This document shows positions 8,670-17,241 of a DNA stretch of 64,000 bases, piece by piece. Positions within the stretch are counted from its first letter, which is position 1, and each line of letters opens with the position of its first letter. The stretch spans positions 1 through 64,000 of the forward strand of contig JBEBJY010000005.1 in NCBI GenBank assembly GCA_040079635.1, read 5' to 3'. The notes beneath the pieces are model-generated. The model had not been told where the DNA came from. It ran no database searches and saw nothing but the letters and a program-made list of their open reading frames with translations. The stretch is from Aalborgiella sp040079635 (GTDB taxonomy: Bacteria; Pseudomonadota; Gammaproteobacteria; Burkholderiales; Burkholderiaceae_C). The translations under genes were made by a program, and so were the position numbers.

Positions 8670-9631
8670 AGTTGCAGAGCAAATATGTTCCCCTAGCTGC
8701 TACTGTGGCGCTTTTTATAGCGATGTCGATATTTGGCTCAGTGTCTTACACCGGATTTTTTTCTGTCCAAGTATTTTTGAACTTACTGATTGACAATGCC
8801 TTTCTGGTCATTGTGGCCGTGGGCATGACCTTCGTCATTTTATCAGGTGGCATTGATCTCTCCGTCGGGTCTGTTGTAGCTTTGAGCACCGTTGTCTTAG
8901 CAGCACTTGTGCAACATTGGCACTGGAATTTGATGCTGGCCATCCCTCTGGTGCTATTTTTGGGCATGTTATTTGGTGCTTTCATGGGATGGTTGATCCA
9001 GCGCTTCCGTTTGCAGCCTTTCATCGTCACGTTGGCGGGCATGTTTTTAGCGCGAGGACTTTGTTACCTCATCAGCATCGACTCCATCAGCATCACAGAT
9101 CCAAATTACACAGTTTTAGCGCAGACTCGTATCCACCTTTGGGCAGAAGGCCCTATGGTTTCTATCAGCGCCATACTGGCACTACTGGTGTTAGCAGGAG
9201 CCGTGTATATCGCACACTACACACAATTTGGTCGCACCGTTTATGCTATTGGCGGAGCAGAGCACTCAGCCGTGCTTATGGGGTTGCCAGTCACGCAAAC
9301 GACTATTGGTGTTTACGCCTTAAGCGGTTTCTGCGCAGCACTGGGTGGTGTGGCATTTACTTTTTACATGCTTTCTGGCTACGGCCTGCATGCAGTAGGC
9401 TTGGAGCTAGACGCGATTGCGGCAGTTGTTATTGGAGGTACCCTGCTCAGCGGCGGCGTAGGCTATGTTTTTGGGACACTTTTTGGCGTATTGACACTTG
9501 GCATGATTCAATCACTCATCATGTTTGATGGTTCACTTAGCTCATGGTGGACGCGAATTGTCATTGGGACATTGTTATTCGTGTTTTGTGTCCTGCAAAG
9601 ATTGTTTGAAACAGACCGCAGAACTGCCTAA
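8666..9631 (+). CDS. yjfF: Sugar ABC transporter permease YjfF
   Basis: Second permease subunit, 321 residues from the ATG that overlaps the ytfT stop. It shares the family motifs (VGMTFVILSGGIDLSVGSVVA, and LDAIAAVVIGGTLLSGGVG near the end) with YtfT. Gene order ytfQ-ytfR-ytfT-yjfF is the same as in E. coli, which supports the galactofuranose-type assignment. The reading frame is open upstream to 8633, but the coupled start is more likely. The gene ends 56 bp from the convergent aldose epimerase gene. Confidence 0.87.
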   Translation: MKLQSKYVPLAATVALFIAMSIFGSVSYTGFFSVQVFLNLLIDNAFLVIVAVGMTFVILSGGIDLSVGSVVALSTVVLAALVQHWHWNLMLAIPLVLFLGMLFGAFMGWLIQRFRLQPFIVTLAGMFLARGLCYLISIDSISITDPNYTVLAQTRIHLWAEGPMVSISAILALLVLAGAVYIAHYTQFGRTVYAIGGAEHSAVLMGLPVTQTTIGVYALSGFCAALGGVAFTFYMLSGYGLHAVGLELDAIAAVVIGGTLLSGGVGYVFGTLFGVLTLGMIQSLIMFDGSLSSWWTRIVIGTLLFVFCVLQRLFETDRRTA

Positions 9632-9651
9632 CGCCAACAAACGATGAGGGG

Positions 9652-9678
9652 TGTAGCTAATTGAAACCATTAGCTACA
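9652..9678. repeat. Perfect 10-bp inverted repeat between convergent genes
   Basis: TGTAGCTAAT (9652-9661), loop TGAAACC, ATTAGCTACA (9669-9678). It lies between the ends of yjfF and the aldose epimerase gene and could act as a bidirectional transcription barrier, but it lacks a T-tract on either side. Confidence 0.6.
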
Positions 9679-9687
9679 TAAAATTAG

Positions 9688-10629
9688 CTATGCAACCAAT
9701 GCTTCCAAACCCCAACTTACATTTAAGCTGAGGGTTTCACCATGATTCAGAATAACGAGTCCTGGTCTTCCTGGCACATGAAAGGCATCTATTGGGTGTG
9801 TAACCGGCTCAAAGCAAAAGGCTGAACCCTGCTCTGGACGATAGAGCAAACAAAAACCCTCTTGATCTTTGTTCGCCTGAACATCTGGAACGCGCATAGT
9901 TATTTTCAGATTTTTATCAGGGTAGCGAATGCTTGCTTCGCCAGGCCAACCTGTAAACGCATTATCAACCAACGTGCCGTTGACGTTGATGCCGTGGTTT
10001 AAATTCCAAGATTCAGGAAAGTCACTGGTGTTTTTTGTGGGCATGGGATCTGCGCCGCTGAGCCAAACACCTTTAACTTGAGCGTGCAAACTTGTATTTG
10101 GCGAACGCAAAAACCACGGATGCTGCCCCAAACCATAAGGCAGTGGATTGTCTCCCAGGTGTGTGACGCTTAGCATTTGCGTCATGCCTTCTTCATGTAA
10201 GACGAAACACTGCTCTGCACGATAGCTGTATGGATTTCCTTGAAACTTATGCGACTCAAGCGTCATAACGACTGTGTCGTCACTAGGCTGTGTCAACACC
10301 CAAGGCTGCAACCACCCATCGCCATGAATGGGGTACGCCTCGCCATCGCGGTTTGGTTCAATTGGGTGAAATGTCCCGTCTTGCTCAAAACCACCTAAAC
10401 CTATGCGGTTTGACCATGGCACCATAGGAAACGATGCAAGTTTGTACCTATCAGTACTCACACCATCCCATAAACGCCATAAATCGACCACAGATTCAGT
10501 GTTATTGACGGCATGGCAACTATCAAGCTGCCATGCGGCAACGCCACCGCCCAAATTAGGCACGAAACCAAGTGCTTGCCCAGCGTGCCGCAGCCATTGG
10601 ATTTCTATCTTTTTATTTTGCATTTTCAT
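9688..10629 (-). CDS. Aldose 1-epimerase (mutarotase)
   Basis: Galactose mutarotase-like superfamily, 313 residues, no signal peptide. It should interconvert alpha and beta anomers of an imported aldose. Visible motifs are PWSNRIGLGGF, YPIHGDGW with the conserved histidine, YGLGQHPWFLR and CFEPVTHPIDAFH with the probable catalytic glutamate. It is followed by the dehydratase gene in the same direction (42 bp apart), suggesting an operon acting on arabinose or galactose. A clear paralogue lies at 44.5 kb, with the same motifs in the same order. Confidence 0.85.
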   Translation of the reverse strand: MKMQNKKIEIQWLRHAGQALGFVPNLGGGVAAWQLDSCHAVNNTESVVDLWRLWDGVSTDRYKLASFPMVPWSNRIGLGGFEQDGTFHPIEPNRDGEAYPIHGDGWLQPWVLTQPSDDTVVMTLESHKFQGNPYSYRAEQCFVLHEEGMTQMLSVTHLGDNPLPYGLGQHPWFLRSPNTSLHAQVKGVWLSGADPMPTKNTSDFPESWNLNHGINVNGTLVDNAFTGWPGEASIRYPDKNLKITMRVPDVQANKDQEGFCLLYRPEQGSAFCFEPVTHPIDAFHVPGRPGLVILNHGETLSLNVSWGLEALVA

Positions 10630-10670
10630 TTCTCTGAACTCCCGTTGAGCCGAAGCTCATTATTTGAGGT

Positions 10671-12395
10671 TCAATGCGAATCGCGTGGTACAAGAGCACC
10701 GCTGCCGCCAACCAAAAAGTCTAAATCTGCACCCAAATGCGCTTGCTGCACGTGGTCCACATAGATTTTTTGATAGCCACGTGTTGGGTGCTGAGGTGGT
10801 TTCCAGCTGAGGCGGCGTTCGGCTAGCTCTTCGTCGCTCACCTCCAAATGCAGGCGGCGACCCGCGACGTCTAGCTCAATCATGTCACCATTTTTGACCA
10901 GCGCCAGCGGGCCACCGGCAGCCGCTTCGGGCGAGGTGTGCAGCACGACGGTGCCGTAGGCGGTGCCGCTCATGCGGCCGTCGCTAATACGCACCATATC
11001 AGTGATGCCTTTTTGCAGAATTTTCGGTGGCAACGGCATGTTGCCAACCTCGGCCATGCCGGGGTAGCCTTTGGGACCGCAGTTTTTCAACACCATGATG
11101 CAATGCTCGTCTACGTCCAAATCGTCAGTGTCAATGCGTGCATGGAAGTCTTCAATATCTTCAAACACCACGGCGCGGCCACGGTGCTGCAGCAAATGCG
11201 ATGAAGCGGCGGAAGGTTTGATGACCGCGCCGTTGGGAGCCAAATTGCCACGCAGCACGGCAATGCCGGCGTCTTTCATGAAGGGCTCGTCAGGCGTTTT
11301 GATGACCTCGCGGTTGTAGCACGGCGCGTTTTCAATGTTTTCGCCCAAGGTTTTGCCGTTGGCGGTGAGTGCGCCCAGGTGCAAAATGGGCTGGATCTCG
11401 CGCAGGATGGCGGGCAGGCCACCGGCGTAGTAGAAATCTTCCATCAGGAACTTACCTGAGGGTTGCAAGTTCAGCAAACACGGCACGCTGGCACCCAGTT
11501 TGTCCCAATCGTCCAAATCGAGCTTGATGCCCATGCGGCCGGCGATGGCGATGAGGTGAATCACCGCGTTGGTCGAGCCACCAATGGCGGCGCAGGTGCG
11601 GATGGCGTTTTCAAAGGCTTCGCGGGTCAAAATTTGCGACATTTTGATGTCTTGGTTGACCATTTCGACGATGCGGCGGCCGCTCATTTGCGCCAGGCGG
11701 TTGCGCCGTGTATCGGCAGCGGGGATGGCGGCGTTTTCAGGTAACGACATGCCCAGCGCCTCGACCATGCTGGCCATGGTGCTGGCGGTGCCCATGGTCA
11801 TGCAGCTGCCTTTGGAGCGGTGCATGCAGGACTCGGCCTCGGTGAAATCTTGTTGCGTCATCTCGCCTGCGCGCACCATTTCGCTCATCTGCCATACGCC
11901 GGTGCCAGAGCCTATGTCTTTGCCGCGAAACTTGCCATTCAGCATCGGGCCGCCCGACACGCCAATGGTCGGCAAATCGCAACTGGCCGCACCCATCATC
12001 AGCGATGGCGTGGTTTTGTCGCAACCCATGAGAAGCACGACGCCGTCAATAGGGTTGCCGCGAATCGATTCTTCCACGTCCATACTGGCCAAATTGCGAA
12101 ACAGCATGGCAGTGGGACGCAGCTGGGTTTCACCCAAAGACATGACAGGGAATTCCAACGGGAAGCCACCAGCCTCATAAACACCGCGTTTCACAAATTC
12201 AGCCAGCTCGCGAAAGTGGCCGTTGCATGGCGTCAACTCGCTCCAAGTGTTGCAAATACCAATAACGGGGCGGCCATCCAACTCGTCATGCGGGTAGCCT
12301 TGGTTTTTAAGCCAGCTGCGGTGCACAAAACCGTCGCGGTCATCTCTGCCAAACCAAGCTTGGCTGCGGCGTACGGGGTATTTTTTAGCGTCCAT
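10671..12395 (-). CDS. IlvD/Edd-family sugar-acid dehydratase, probably L-arabonate dehydratase
   Basis: Protein of 574 residues, the usual length for pentonate dehydratases of the IlvD/Edd family. These remove water from L-arabonate (or D-xylonate, D-galactonate, D-fuconate) to give a 2-keto-3-deoxy acid. Probable [2Fe-2S] ligands are C57 (TPCNGHF), C125 (MGCDKTTP) and C198 (KGSCMTMGT); the family places three cysteines at nearly these positions in Rhizobium arabonate dehydratase. It is divergent from an aldose dehydrogenase gene, and a 2-keto-3-deoxyarabonate dehydratase-like gene follows at 18.4 kb, which favours L-arabonate. Galactonate use would explain the dgoKA genes. The start ATG at 12395 gives MDAKKYPVRRSQAW, usual for the family. 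Confidence 0.82.
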   Translation of the reverse strand: MDAKKYPVRRSQAWFGRDDRDGFVHRSWLKNQGYPHDELDGRPVIGICNTWSELTPCNGHFRELAEFVKRGVYEAGGFPLEFPVMSLGETQLRPTAMLFRNLASMDVEESIRGNPIDGVVLLMGCDKTTPSLMMGAASCDLPTIGVSGGPMLNGKFRGKDIGSGTGVWQMSEMVRAGEMTQQDFTEAESCMHRSKGSCMTMGTASTMASMVEALGMSLPENAAIPAADTRRNRLAQMSGRRIVEMVNQDIKMSQILTREAFENAIRTCAAIGGSTNAVIHLIAIAGRMGIKLDLDDWDKLGASVPCLLNLQPSGKFLMEDFYYAGGLPAILREIQPILHLGALTANGKTLGENIENAPCYNREVIKTPDEPFMKDAGIAVLRGNLAPNGAVIKPSAASSHLLQHRGRAVVFEDIEDFHARIDTDDLDVDEHCIMVLKNCGPKGYPGMAEVGNMPLPPKILQKGITDMVRISDGRMSGTAYGTVVLHTSPEAAAGGPLALVKNGDMIELDVAGRRLHLEVSDEELAERRLSWKPPQHPTRGYQKIYVDHVQQAHLGADLDFLVGGSGALVPRDSH

Positions 12396-12442
12396 GGTCT
12401 CAATAAGTTATTTAAAAAAATCAAAAAAAAAGTAAAGTCAAC

Positions 12443-12472
12443 TTGACAAATCGTATCCTAACAAGGCATAGT
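12443..12472 (+). promoter_or_regulatory. Candidate sigma70 promoter for the aldose dehydrogenase
   Basis: A perfect -35 box TTGACA (12443-12448) and a CATAGT -10-like box (12467-12472) are 18 bp apart. Transcription would start near 12480, about 70 nt before the ATG. The -10 box is only a partial match. Confidence 0.45.
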
Positions 12473-12497
12473 GATAATAGAAAATACTTTAATCAAT

Positions 12498-12529
12498 ATC
12501 TGACATATACAAATTGCAATGTGTCAGAT
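12498..12529. promoter_or_regulatory. Inverted repeat upstream of the aldose dehydrogenase, candidate operator
   Basis: Perfect 8-nt arms ATCTGACA (12498-12505) and TGTCAGAT (12522-12529), 16 bp apart, lie downstream of the promoter candidate and just before the ribosome binding site AGGAA. It could be a repressor site or an mRNA hairpin near the start codon. Confidence 0.4.
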
Positions 12530-12549
12530 TTAAACAGGAATCCGCGTTC

Positions 12550-13347
12550 ATGACAGCAGCTTTATCGACTTCGTCCACGACCAAAAAATTAGCCATCTAC
12601 CCGAGCTTGAATGGCAAGCGTGTTTTCATCACAGGGGGAGGGACAGGCATTGGGGCGGCGATGGTCACCGCATTCGCACAACAAGGCGCACAAGTGGCAT
12701 TTGTTGATATGGCAGAAGCTGAGAGTGTTCAACTTGCAAACACGATAGCCGCCAGCGGACACTTAAAACCTTGGTGGCGCACCTGCGATGTGCGCGATGT
12801 TGCTGTTTTGAAGCAAGCCATTGACGCGGCTGTGAACGAGCTGGGCGATTTTTCAGCCTTAGTCAACAACGTGGCACGCGATGACCGCCACACGCTCGAA
12901 TCTGTGACGCCAGAATATTGGGATGAGCGCATGGCGGTGAACCAACGCCCTGCGTTTTTTGCAATTCAAGCCATTGTGCCAAGCATGCAAAGACTCAAGG
13001 GTGGCTCGGTCATCAATCTAGGCTCAACGGGTTGGCAAACAAAAGGCGGCACTTACCCCTGCTACGCCATAGCCAAGTCGTCGGTGAATGGCTTAACGCG
13101 TGGCTTGGCAGAAAGTTTAGGCGCAGACCGGATTCGCATCAACACGGTGTCGCCTGGCTGGGTAATGACGGAACGCCAGATCAAAATGTGGCTGAATGCG
13201 GAGGGCGAAGAAGCCATCAAACGTAACCAGTGCTTGCCCGACAAATTACAACCCTCTGACATTGCCAACATGGTGTTGTTTTTAGCAGCGGACGATGGCG
13301 CGATGTGTACCGCGCAAGAGTTCAAGGTCGACGCAGGCTGGAACTAA
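12550..13347 (+). CDS. SDR-family aldose 1-dehydrogenase (D-xylose / L-arabinose / galactose type)
   Basis: Short-chain dehydrogenase of 265 residues. The cofactor motif is ITGGGTGIGAAM, and the catalytic tyrosine and lysine are in CYAIAKSS. The segments DDRHTLESVTPEYWDERMAV and CTAQEFKVDAGWN match sugar 1-dehydrogenases of Burkholderiales that oxidise xylose or related aldoses to lactones. This would be the first oxidative step of the pathway. I chose the ATG at 12550 because AGGAA lies at proper distance; the frame is open further upstream from a TTG. The stop lies 26 bp inside the convergent gbpR gene. Confidence 0.82.
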   Translation: MTAALSTSSTTKKLAIYPSLNGKRVFITGGGTGIGAAMVTAFAQQGAQVAFVDMAEAESVQLANTIAASGHLKPWWRTCDVRDVAVLKQAIDAAVNELGDFSALVNNVARDDRHTLESVTPEYWDERMAVNQRPAFFAIQAIVPSMQRLKGGSVINLGSTGWQTKGGTYPCYAIAKSSVNGLTRGLAESLGADRIRINTVSPGWVMTERQIKMWLNAEGEEAIKRNQCLPDKLQPSDIANMVLFLAADDGAMCTAQEFKVDAGWN

Positions 13348-14317
13348 ACGCCTCGTCAGCCGTTTGCTCTAGCTGCTTGCCATATACTGACATGGCTGCC
13401 ATTTTAAGCGCACGTAGCATAACTTTTGCAGCGGGTGACAACAGCCTGTCACGCCTTGTGATGATGCCAAAGGCGTCCATTTGGCAAGGCAGCGACATAG
13501 GAAGAATAGCCAACAAACCGTGATCAGCGTAGTAGCGCGCCACGTCGGTCGCGACAACACTGATCATGTCGCTTTGTTGCAGCATTTTGGTAGTGAACAT
13601 CAACGAACCCGTTTCAATGACATTGATAGGGGTTTGTAGTCCCACCTCTTGAAACATCAGGTCAAACCGATGGCGCAATACGCTGCCATCGGGTGGAATG
13701 ATCCAACCCATACTGACGGCGTCATGCAAAGTTGGCGCATGCATGCTTAATAGCGGATGGCCTGGCCGGGCAATGGCGCAGACGGCTTCATCCGACAACA
13801 TTTCATAGCGCAACTGAGTTTTGTCATGCTGCGCAAACAAACGCGCAACCAGAATATCCAGCTTGCCCTGATTCAAGCATTCAATCAAAATATCGCTGGA
13901 TTCGATTTGCAAGGCGATTTGCAAATTGGGGTGCTCCAGCTTCACCATCGCCACGGCCGGCGGCAACAAGGCCAAACCCGGTGAAGAAATAGCACCTACA
14001 TAAACTTGACCGAACTGCCCAGCTTTGGCTGCTTCCAGTTCGTCGTGAGCTTGGTTCAAACTGCCCAAGGCGACGCGCGCATGGCGGATCATCGTCTCTC
14101 CATACCACGTGGGACGCATGCCTCTGGGCAATCGGTCAAAAAGAGATACTTCTAAAGCGTCTTCCAAATCTTTGAGCAATTTGGACGCAGCGGGCTGCGT
14201 CATGCTCAGCGACTGAGAGGCTTTGTGGATATTACCGTGCTCAGCCAACGCCACGAGCAGCAAAAGCTGACGTGTTTTAAGCCGAGAGCGGATGAACCAG
14301 TGCATGTAATTAGTCAT
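13322..14317 (-). CDS. gbpR: LysR-family regulator of the sugar-binding protein gene, GbpR-like
   Basis: LysR-type regulator, 331 residues, with the N-terminal winged HTH (LKTRQLLLLVALAEHGNIHKASQSLSMTQ) and a substrate-binding domain from about residue 95. In Agrobacterium GbpR sits beside chvE and activates it in the presence of arabinose, galactose or fucose; the same divergent arrangement is seen here. The chvE promoter gap carries an inverted repeat (14329-14411) that could be its operator. Its 3' end overlaps that of the aldose dehydrogenase gene by 26 bp on the opposite strand, so the two transcripts are partly antisense. Confidence 0.85.
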   Translation of the reverse strand: MTNYMHWFIRSRLKTRQLLLLVALAEHGNIHKASQSLSMTQPAASKLLKDLEDALEVSLFDRLPRGMRPTWYGETMIRHARVALGSLNQAHDELEAAKAGQFGQVYVGAISSPGLALLPPAVAMVKLEHPNLQIALQIESSDILIECLNQGKLDILVARLFAQHDKTQLRYEMLSDEAVCAIARPGHPLLSMHAPTLHDAVSMGWIIPPDGSVLRHRFDLMFQEVGLQTPINVIETGSLMFTTKMLQQSDMISVVATDVARYYADHGLLAILPMSLPCQMDAFGIITRRDRLLSPAAKVMLRALKMAAMSVYGKQLEQTADEAFSSSLRRP

Positions 14318-14328
14318 AGTTTAAATTT

Positions 14329-14411
14329 TCATACGGGTTTTTACCGATATTGATTAACGTATTGCATAGCGTGAAATTAGCATTAGAAGATTATCAATCA
14401 AATCCGTATGA
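14329..14411. promoter_or_regulatory. Inverted repeat in the gbpR-chvE gap, candidate GbpR operator
   Basis: TCATACGGGTTT (14329-14340) and the inverted copy AAATCCGTATGA (14400-14411) agree at 11 of 12 positions and are 59 bp apart. One arm lies next to the gbpR start, the other about 65 bp before chvE, as expected for autoregulation plus activation by a LysR-type protein. Confidence 0.5.
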
Positions 14412-14476
14412 TGCGATATCTGCGCTGTAAGGCTCAGAGCATTGACATCAACTCAACTTATATAAATTGGAGATAC

Positions 14477-15553
14477 ATGAAAGCACGCAGAAATACTCTC
14501 AAGGCACTTGCTGCCGCCATCACTTTGGGCTTTGCATTCGTCACTCCTGTGGCTAACGCGCAAGACAAAGGCACAGTGGGTGTCGCGATGCCAACCAAAA
14601 CATCTACCCGCTGGGTGAGCGACGGTAACAGCATGGTCGCGGCTTTGGCTGCTAAAGGCTACAAAGCCGATTTGCAATACGCAGATGACGACATTCCTAA
14701 CCAATTGGCGCAAATCGAAAACATGATCACCAAAGGCGTGAAGGTTTTGGTGATTGCGGCGATTGACGGCTCAACATTGTCCAACGCACTGCAAAAAGCA
14801 GCGGACAAAGGCATCAAGGTTGTAGCATATGACCGCTTGATCGTTGGCAGCAAGAATGTGGACTACTATGCAACGTTTGACAATTTCCAAGTTGGTGTGC
14901 TGCAAGCCCAATCACTTGAAAAAGCGCTCGGCTTGAAAGAAGGCAAAGGCCCTTTCAACATCGAACTCTTTGGCGGCTCTGCTGACGACAACAACGCTTT
15001 CTTCTTCTACGATGGCGCCATGTCAGTGCTTGACCCGTATATTAAGAGCGGCAAACTGGTTGTACAAAGTAAACAAGTCGGCATGGCCAAGGTATCTACC
15101 CTGCGCTGGGATGGCGCAGTCGCACAAGCGCGTATGGATAACTTGCTGAGCGCATACTACGGCAAAGCCAAAGTCAATGCAGTGTTGTCTCCGTATGACG
15201 GTTTGAGCATTGGTATTTTGTCATCACTCAAAGGCGTGGGCTATGGCGGCGCTGGCCAGCCTTACCCCTTTGTAAGCGGCCAAGATGCTGAAGTACCTTC
15301 TGTCAAATCCATCATCCGCAAAGAGCAGTACTCTACGATTTTCAAAGACACGCGCGAATTGGCTAAAGTCACTGCTGGCATGGTCGACGCCATGATGAGT
15401 GGTAAAAAAGTGGAGATCAACGACACCAAGACCTACAACAACAAGGTCAAAGTCGTTCCTTCGTACTTGTTGAAGCCAGTCAGCGTGGATTTGTCTAATT
15501 ACAAGACAGTCTTGGTGGGCAGCGGTTACATCAAAGAAGAACAGTTGAAGTAA
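14477..15553 (+). CDS. chvE: Multiple-sugar periplasmic binding protein ChvE
   Basis: Periplasmic-binding protein, 358 residues, with a signal peptide ending near PVANAQ. The mature region (KGTVGVAMPTKTSTRWVSDG, then ADDDIPNQLAQIENMI and GGSADDNNAFFFYDGAM) is characteristic of ChvE/SbpA. Known members bind L-arabinose, D-galactose, D-xylose and D-glucose, and in Agrobacterium and Azospirillum also serve chemotaxis or virulence sensing. The ATG at 14477 has GGAG at proper distance; an earlier in-frame ATG at 14408 would lack a signal peptide at the right place. An intrinsic terminator separates it from gguA. Confidence 0.9.
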   Translation: MKARRNTLKALAAAITLGFAFVTPVANAQDKGTVGVAMPTKTSTRWVSDGNSMVAALAAKGYKADLQYADDDIPNQLAQIENMITKGVKVLVIAAIDGSTLSNALQKAADKGIKVVAYDRLIVGSKNVDYYATFDNFQVGVLQAQSLEKALGLKEGKGPFNIELFGGSADDNNAFFFYDGAMSVLDPYIKSGKLVVQSKQVGMAKVSTLRWDGAVAQARMDNLLSAYYGKAKVNAVLSPYDGLSIGILSSLKGVGYGGAGQPYPFVSGQDAEVPSVKSIIRKEQYSTIFKDTRELAKVTAGMVDAMMSGKKVEINDTKTYNNKVKVVPSYLLKPVSVDLSNYKTVLVGSGYIKEEQLK

Positions 15554-15593
15554 ACACCGGTAAACCATAGCCCATATTAAGAAAGTCAAAACA

Positions 15594-15625
15594 AAGGCTC
15601 TGTGCCGATAAGCGCAGAGCCTTTT
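15594..15625 (+). terminator. Intrinsic terminator between chvE and gguA
   Basis: Twelve-base stem from AAGGCTCTGTGC and GCGCAGAGCCTT with loop CGATAA, followed by TTT. It lies 40 nt after the chvE stop and 80 nt before gguA. Confidence 0.85.
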
Positions 15626-15707
15626 TACATTCTGGGCACATTGTCATACGATGTAGGCAAATCGAAAAGCAAAACAATGACAAACAAAAATATGACCAAG
15701 AGGCAAT

Positions 15708-17240
15708 ATGGCTGATCCCATTCTAGAAATGCGCGGTATCACCAAAGCATTCCACAGCGTCAAGGCGCTGAACAATGTCAATTTAACGGTGCAAGCCGGC
15801 CAAATTCACGCCATTGTGGGTGAAAACGGAGCCGGTAAATCAACCCTGATGAAAGTACTCAGCGGCGTTTACCCCGCTGGTGATTATGAAGGCGAGATCA
15901 AATTTCTCGGTGAACCCTGCCGCTTCAAAGGCATCGCCGACAGTGAGCACAAAGGCATCATCATCATCCACCAAGAGCTGGCCTTGGTGCCCTTGTTGTC
16001 GATCACAGAAAATATTTTTCTGGGCAACGAGCAAGCCAAGTATGGTGTGATTGACTGGAATACCTCTTTCCTAAAAACGCAAGCGCTGCTTAAAAAAGTA
16101 GGCTTGAAAGAATCACCCAACGCACTGATCACCAATTTAGGGGTGGGCAAACAGCAGCTGATAGAAATTGCCAAAGCCTTGTCCAAAGAAGTCAAGCTTT
16201 TAATTTTGGATGAGCCCACCGCAAGCTTGAACGAAACCGACAGCGATGCCTTGTTAGAGTTGCTTTTAGAGCTCAAACACCAAGGTATCGCCTGCATTTT
16301 GATCTCGCACAAGCTCAACGAAATATCCAAAGTGGCTGATGCCATCACCGTGCTGCGTGATGGTGCCACGGTGGCTTCACTTGACTGCACCCAAGAGCCG
16401 ATCAGCGAAGATAAAGTCATCAAACACATGGTAGGCCGTGAGATGGCAGACCGCTACCCCAAGCGCACCCCCAACATTGGCGATACCGTTTTTGAGATCA
16501 AAAACTGGCAGGTACACCATGATGTGCATGTCGAGCGACAGGTCATCAAAGGTGTCGACTTGCATGTCAAGCGCGGCGAGATTGTCGGCATCGCTGGGCT
16601 GATGGGAGCGGGACGCACTGAATTGGCGATGAGTGTTTTTGGGCGCACCTACGGCCAAGGCATCAGTGGCGATGTTTTTTTGCATGGCAAAGCCATAGAT
16701 ACCAGCACCGTACAAAAAGCCATCGATCATGGCATTGCCTATGTGACTGAAGACCGCAAAGGCTACGGTTTGGTTTTAGACGAAACCATTGCCTGGAACA
16801 CCACGCTGGCGAACCTGGAAGCGGTCTCCAGCTACATGGTGATTGACGAAGGTATTGAATTCAAGGTGGCGGAAGACTATCGCCAAAAGCTCAATATTCG
16901 CAGCCCCAATGTGTTTGCACGTACTGTCAATTTATCAGGTGGCAACCAACAAAAGGTTGTGCTAAGTAAATGGTTGTTCTCCAACCCCGAAGTTCTCATC
17001 CTTGACGAACCCACGCGCGGCATCGACGTAGGCGCAAAGTATGAAATCTACAACATCATTGCGCAACTGGCCAGCGAGGGCAAATGCGTGATCATGATTT
17101 CAAGCGAGATGCCAGAACTGCTGGGCATGTGCGACCGAATTTGCGTACTCAACGAAGGTTCGTTTGTGGCTGAATTTACAGCTGCAGAGGCCACCCAAGA
17201 AAAAATTATGCGATCTATCGTGACATCAGGAGTGAATTGA
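15708..17240 (+). CDS. gguA: Multiple-sugar ABC transporter ATP-binding protein
   Basis: Fused double ABC ATPase, 510 residues. Domain 1 has the Walker A GENGAGKSTLMKVL; domain 2 has a degenerate GLMGAGRTELAMSVFG, the signature LSGGNQQKVVLSKWL and LILDEPTRG. It matches GguA (also named MmsA or XylG-like) of the ChvE-GguAB system and should energise uptake of the sugars bound by ChvE. The start has AGAGG upstream. Only 1 bp separates it from gguB. Its paralogue YtfR lies 8 kb upstream. Confidence 0.88.
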   Translation: MADPILEMRGITKAFHSVKALNNVNLTVQAGQIHAIVGENGAGKSTLMKVLSGVYPAGDYEGEIKFLGEPCRFKGIADSEHKGIIIIHQELALVPLLSITENIFLGNEQAKYGVIDWNTSFLKTQALLKKVGLKESPNALITNLGVGKQQLIEIAKALSKEVKLLILDEPTASLNETDSDALLELLLELKHQGIACILISHKLNEISKVADAITVLRDGATVASLDCTQEPISEDKVIKHMVGREMADRYPKRTPNIGDTVFEIKNWQVHHDVHVERQVIKGVDLHVKRGEIVGIAGLMGAGRTELAMSVFGRTYGQGISGDVFLHGKAIDTSTVQKAIDHGIAYVTEDRKGYGLVLDETIAWNTTLANLEAVSSYMVIDEGIEFKVAEDYRQKLNIRSPNVFARTVNLSGGNQQKVVLSKWLFSNPEVLILDEPTRGIDVGAKYEIYNIIAQLASEGKCVIMISSEMPELLGMCDRICVLNEGSFVAEFTAAEATQEKIMRSIVTSGVN

Positions 17241-17241
17241 C

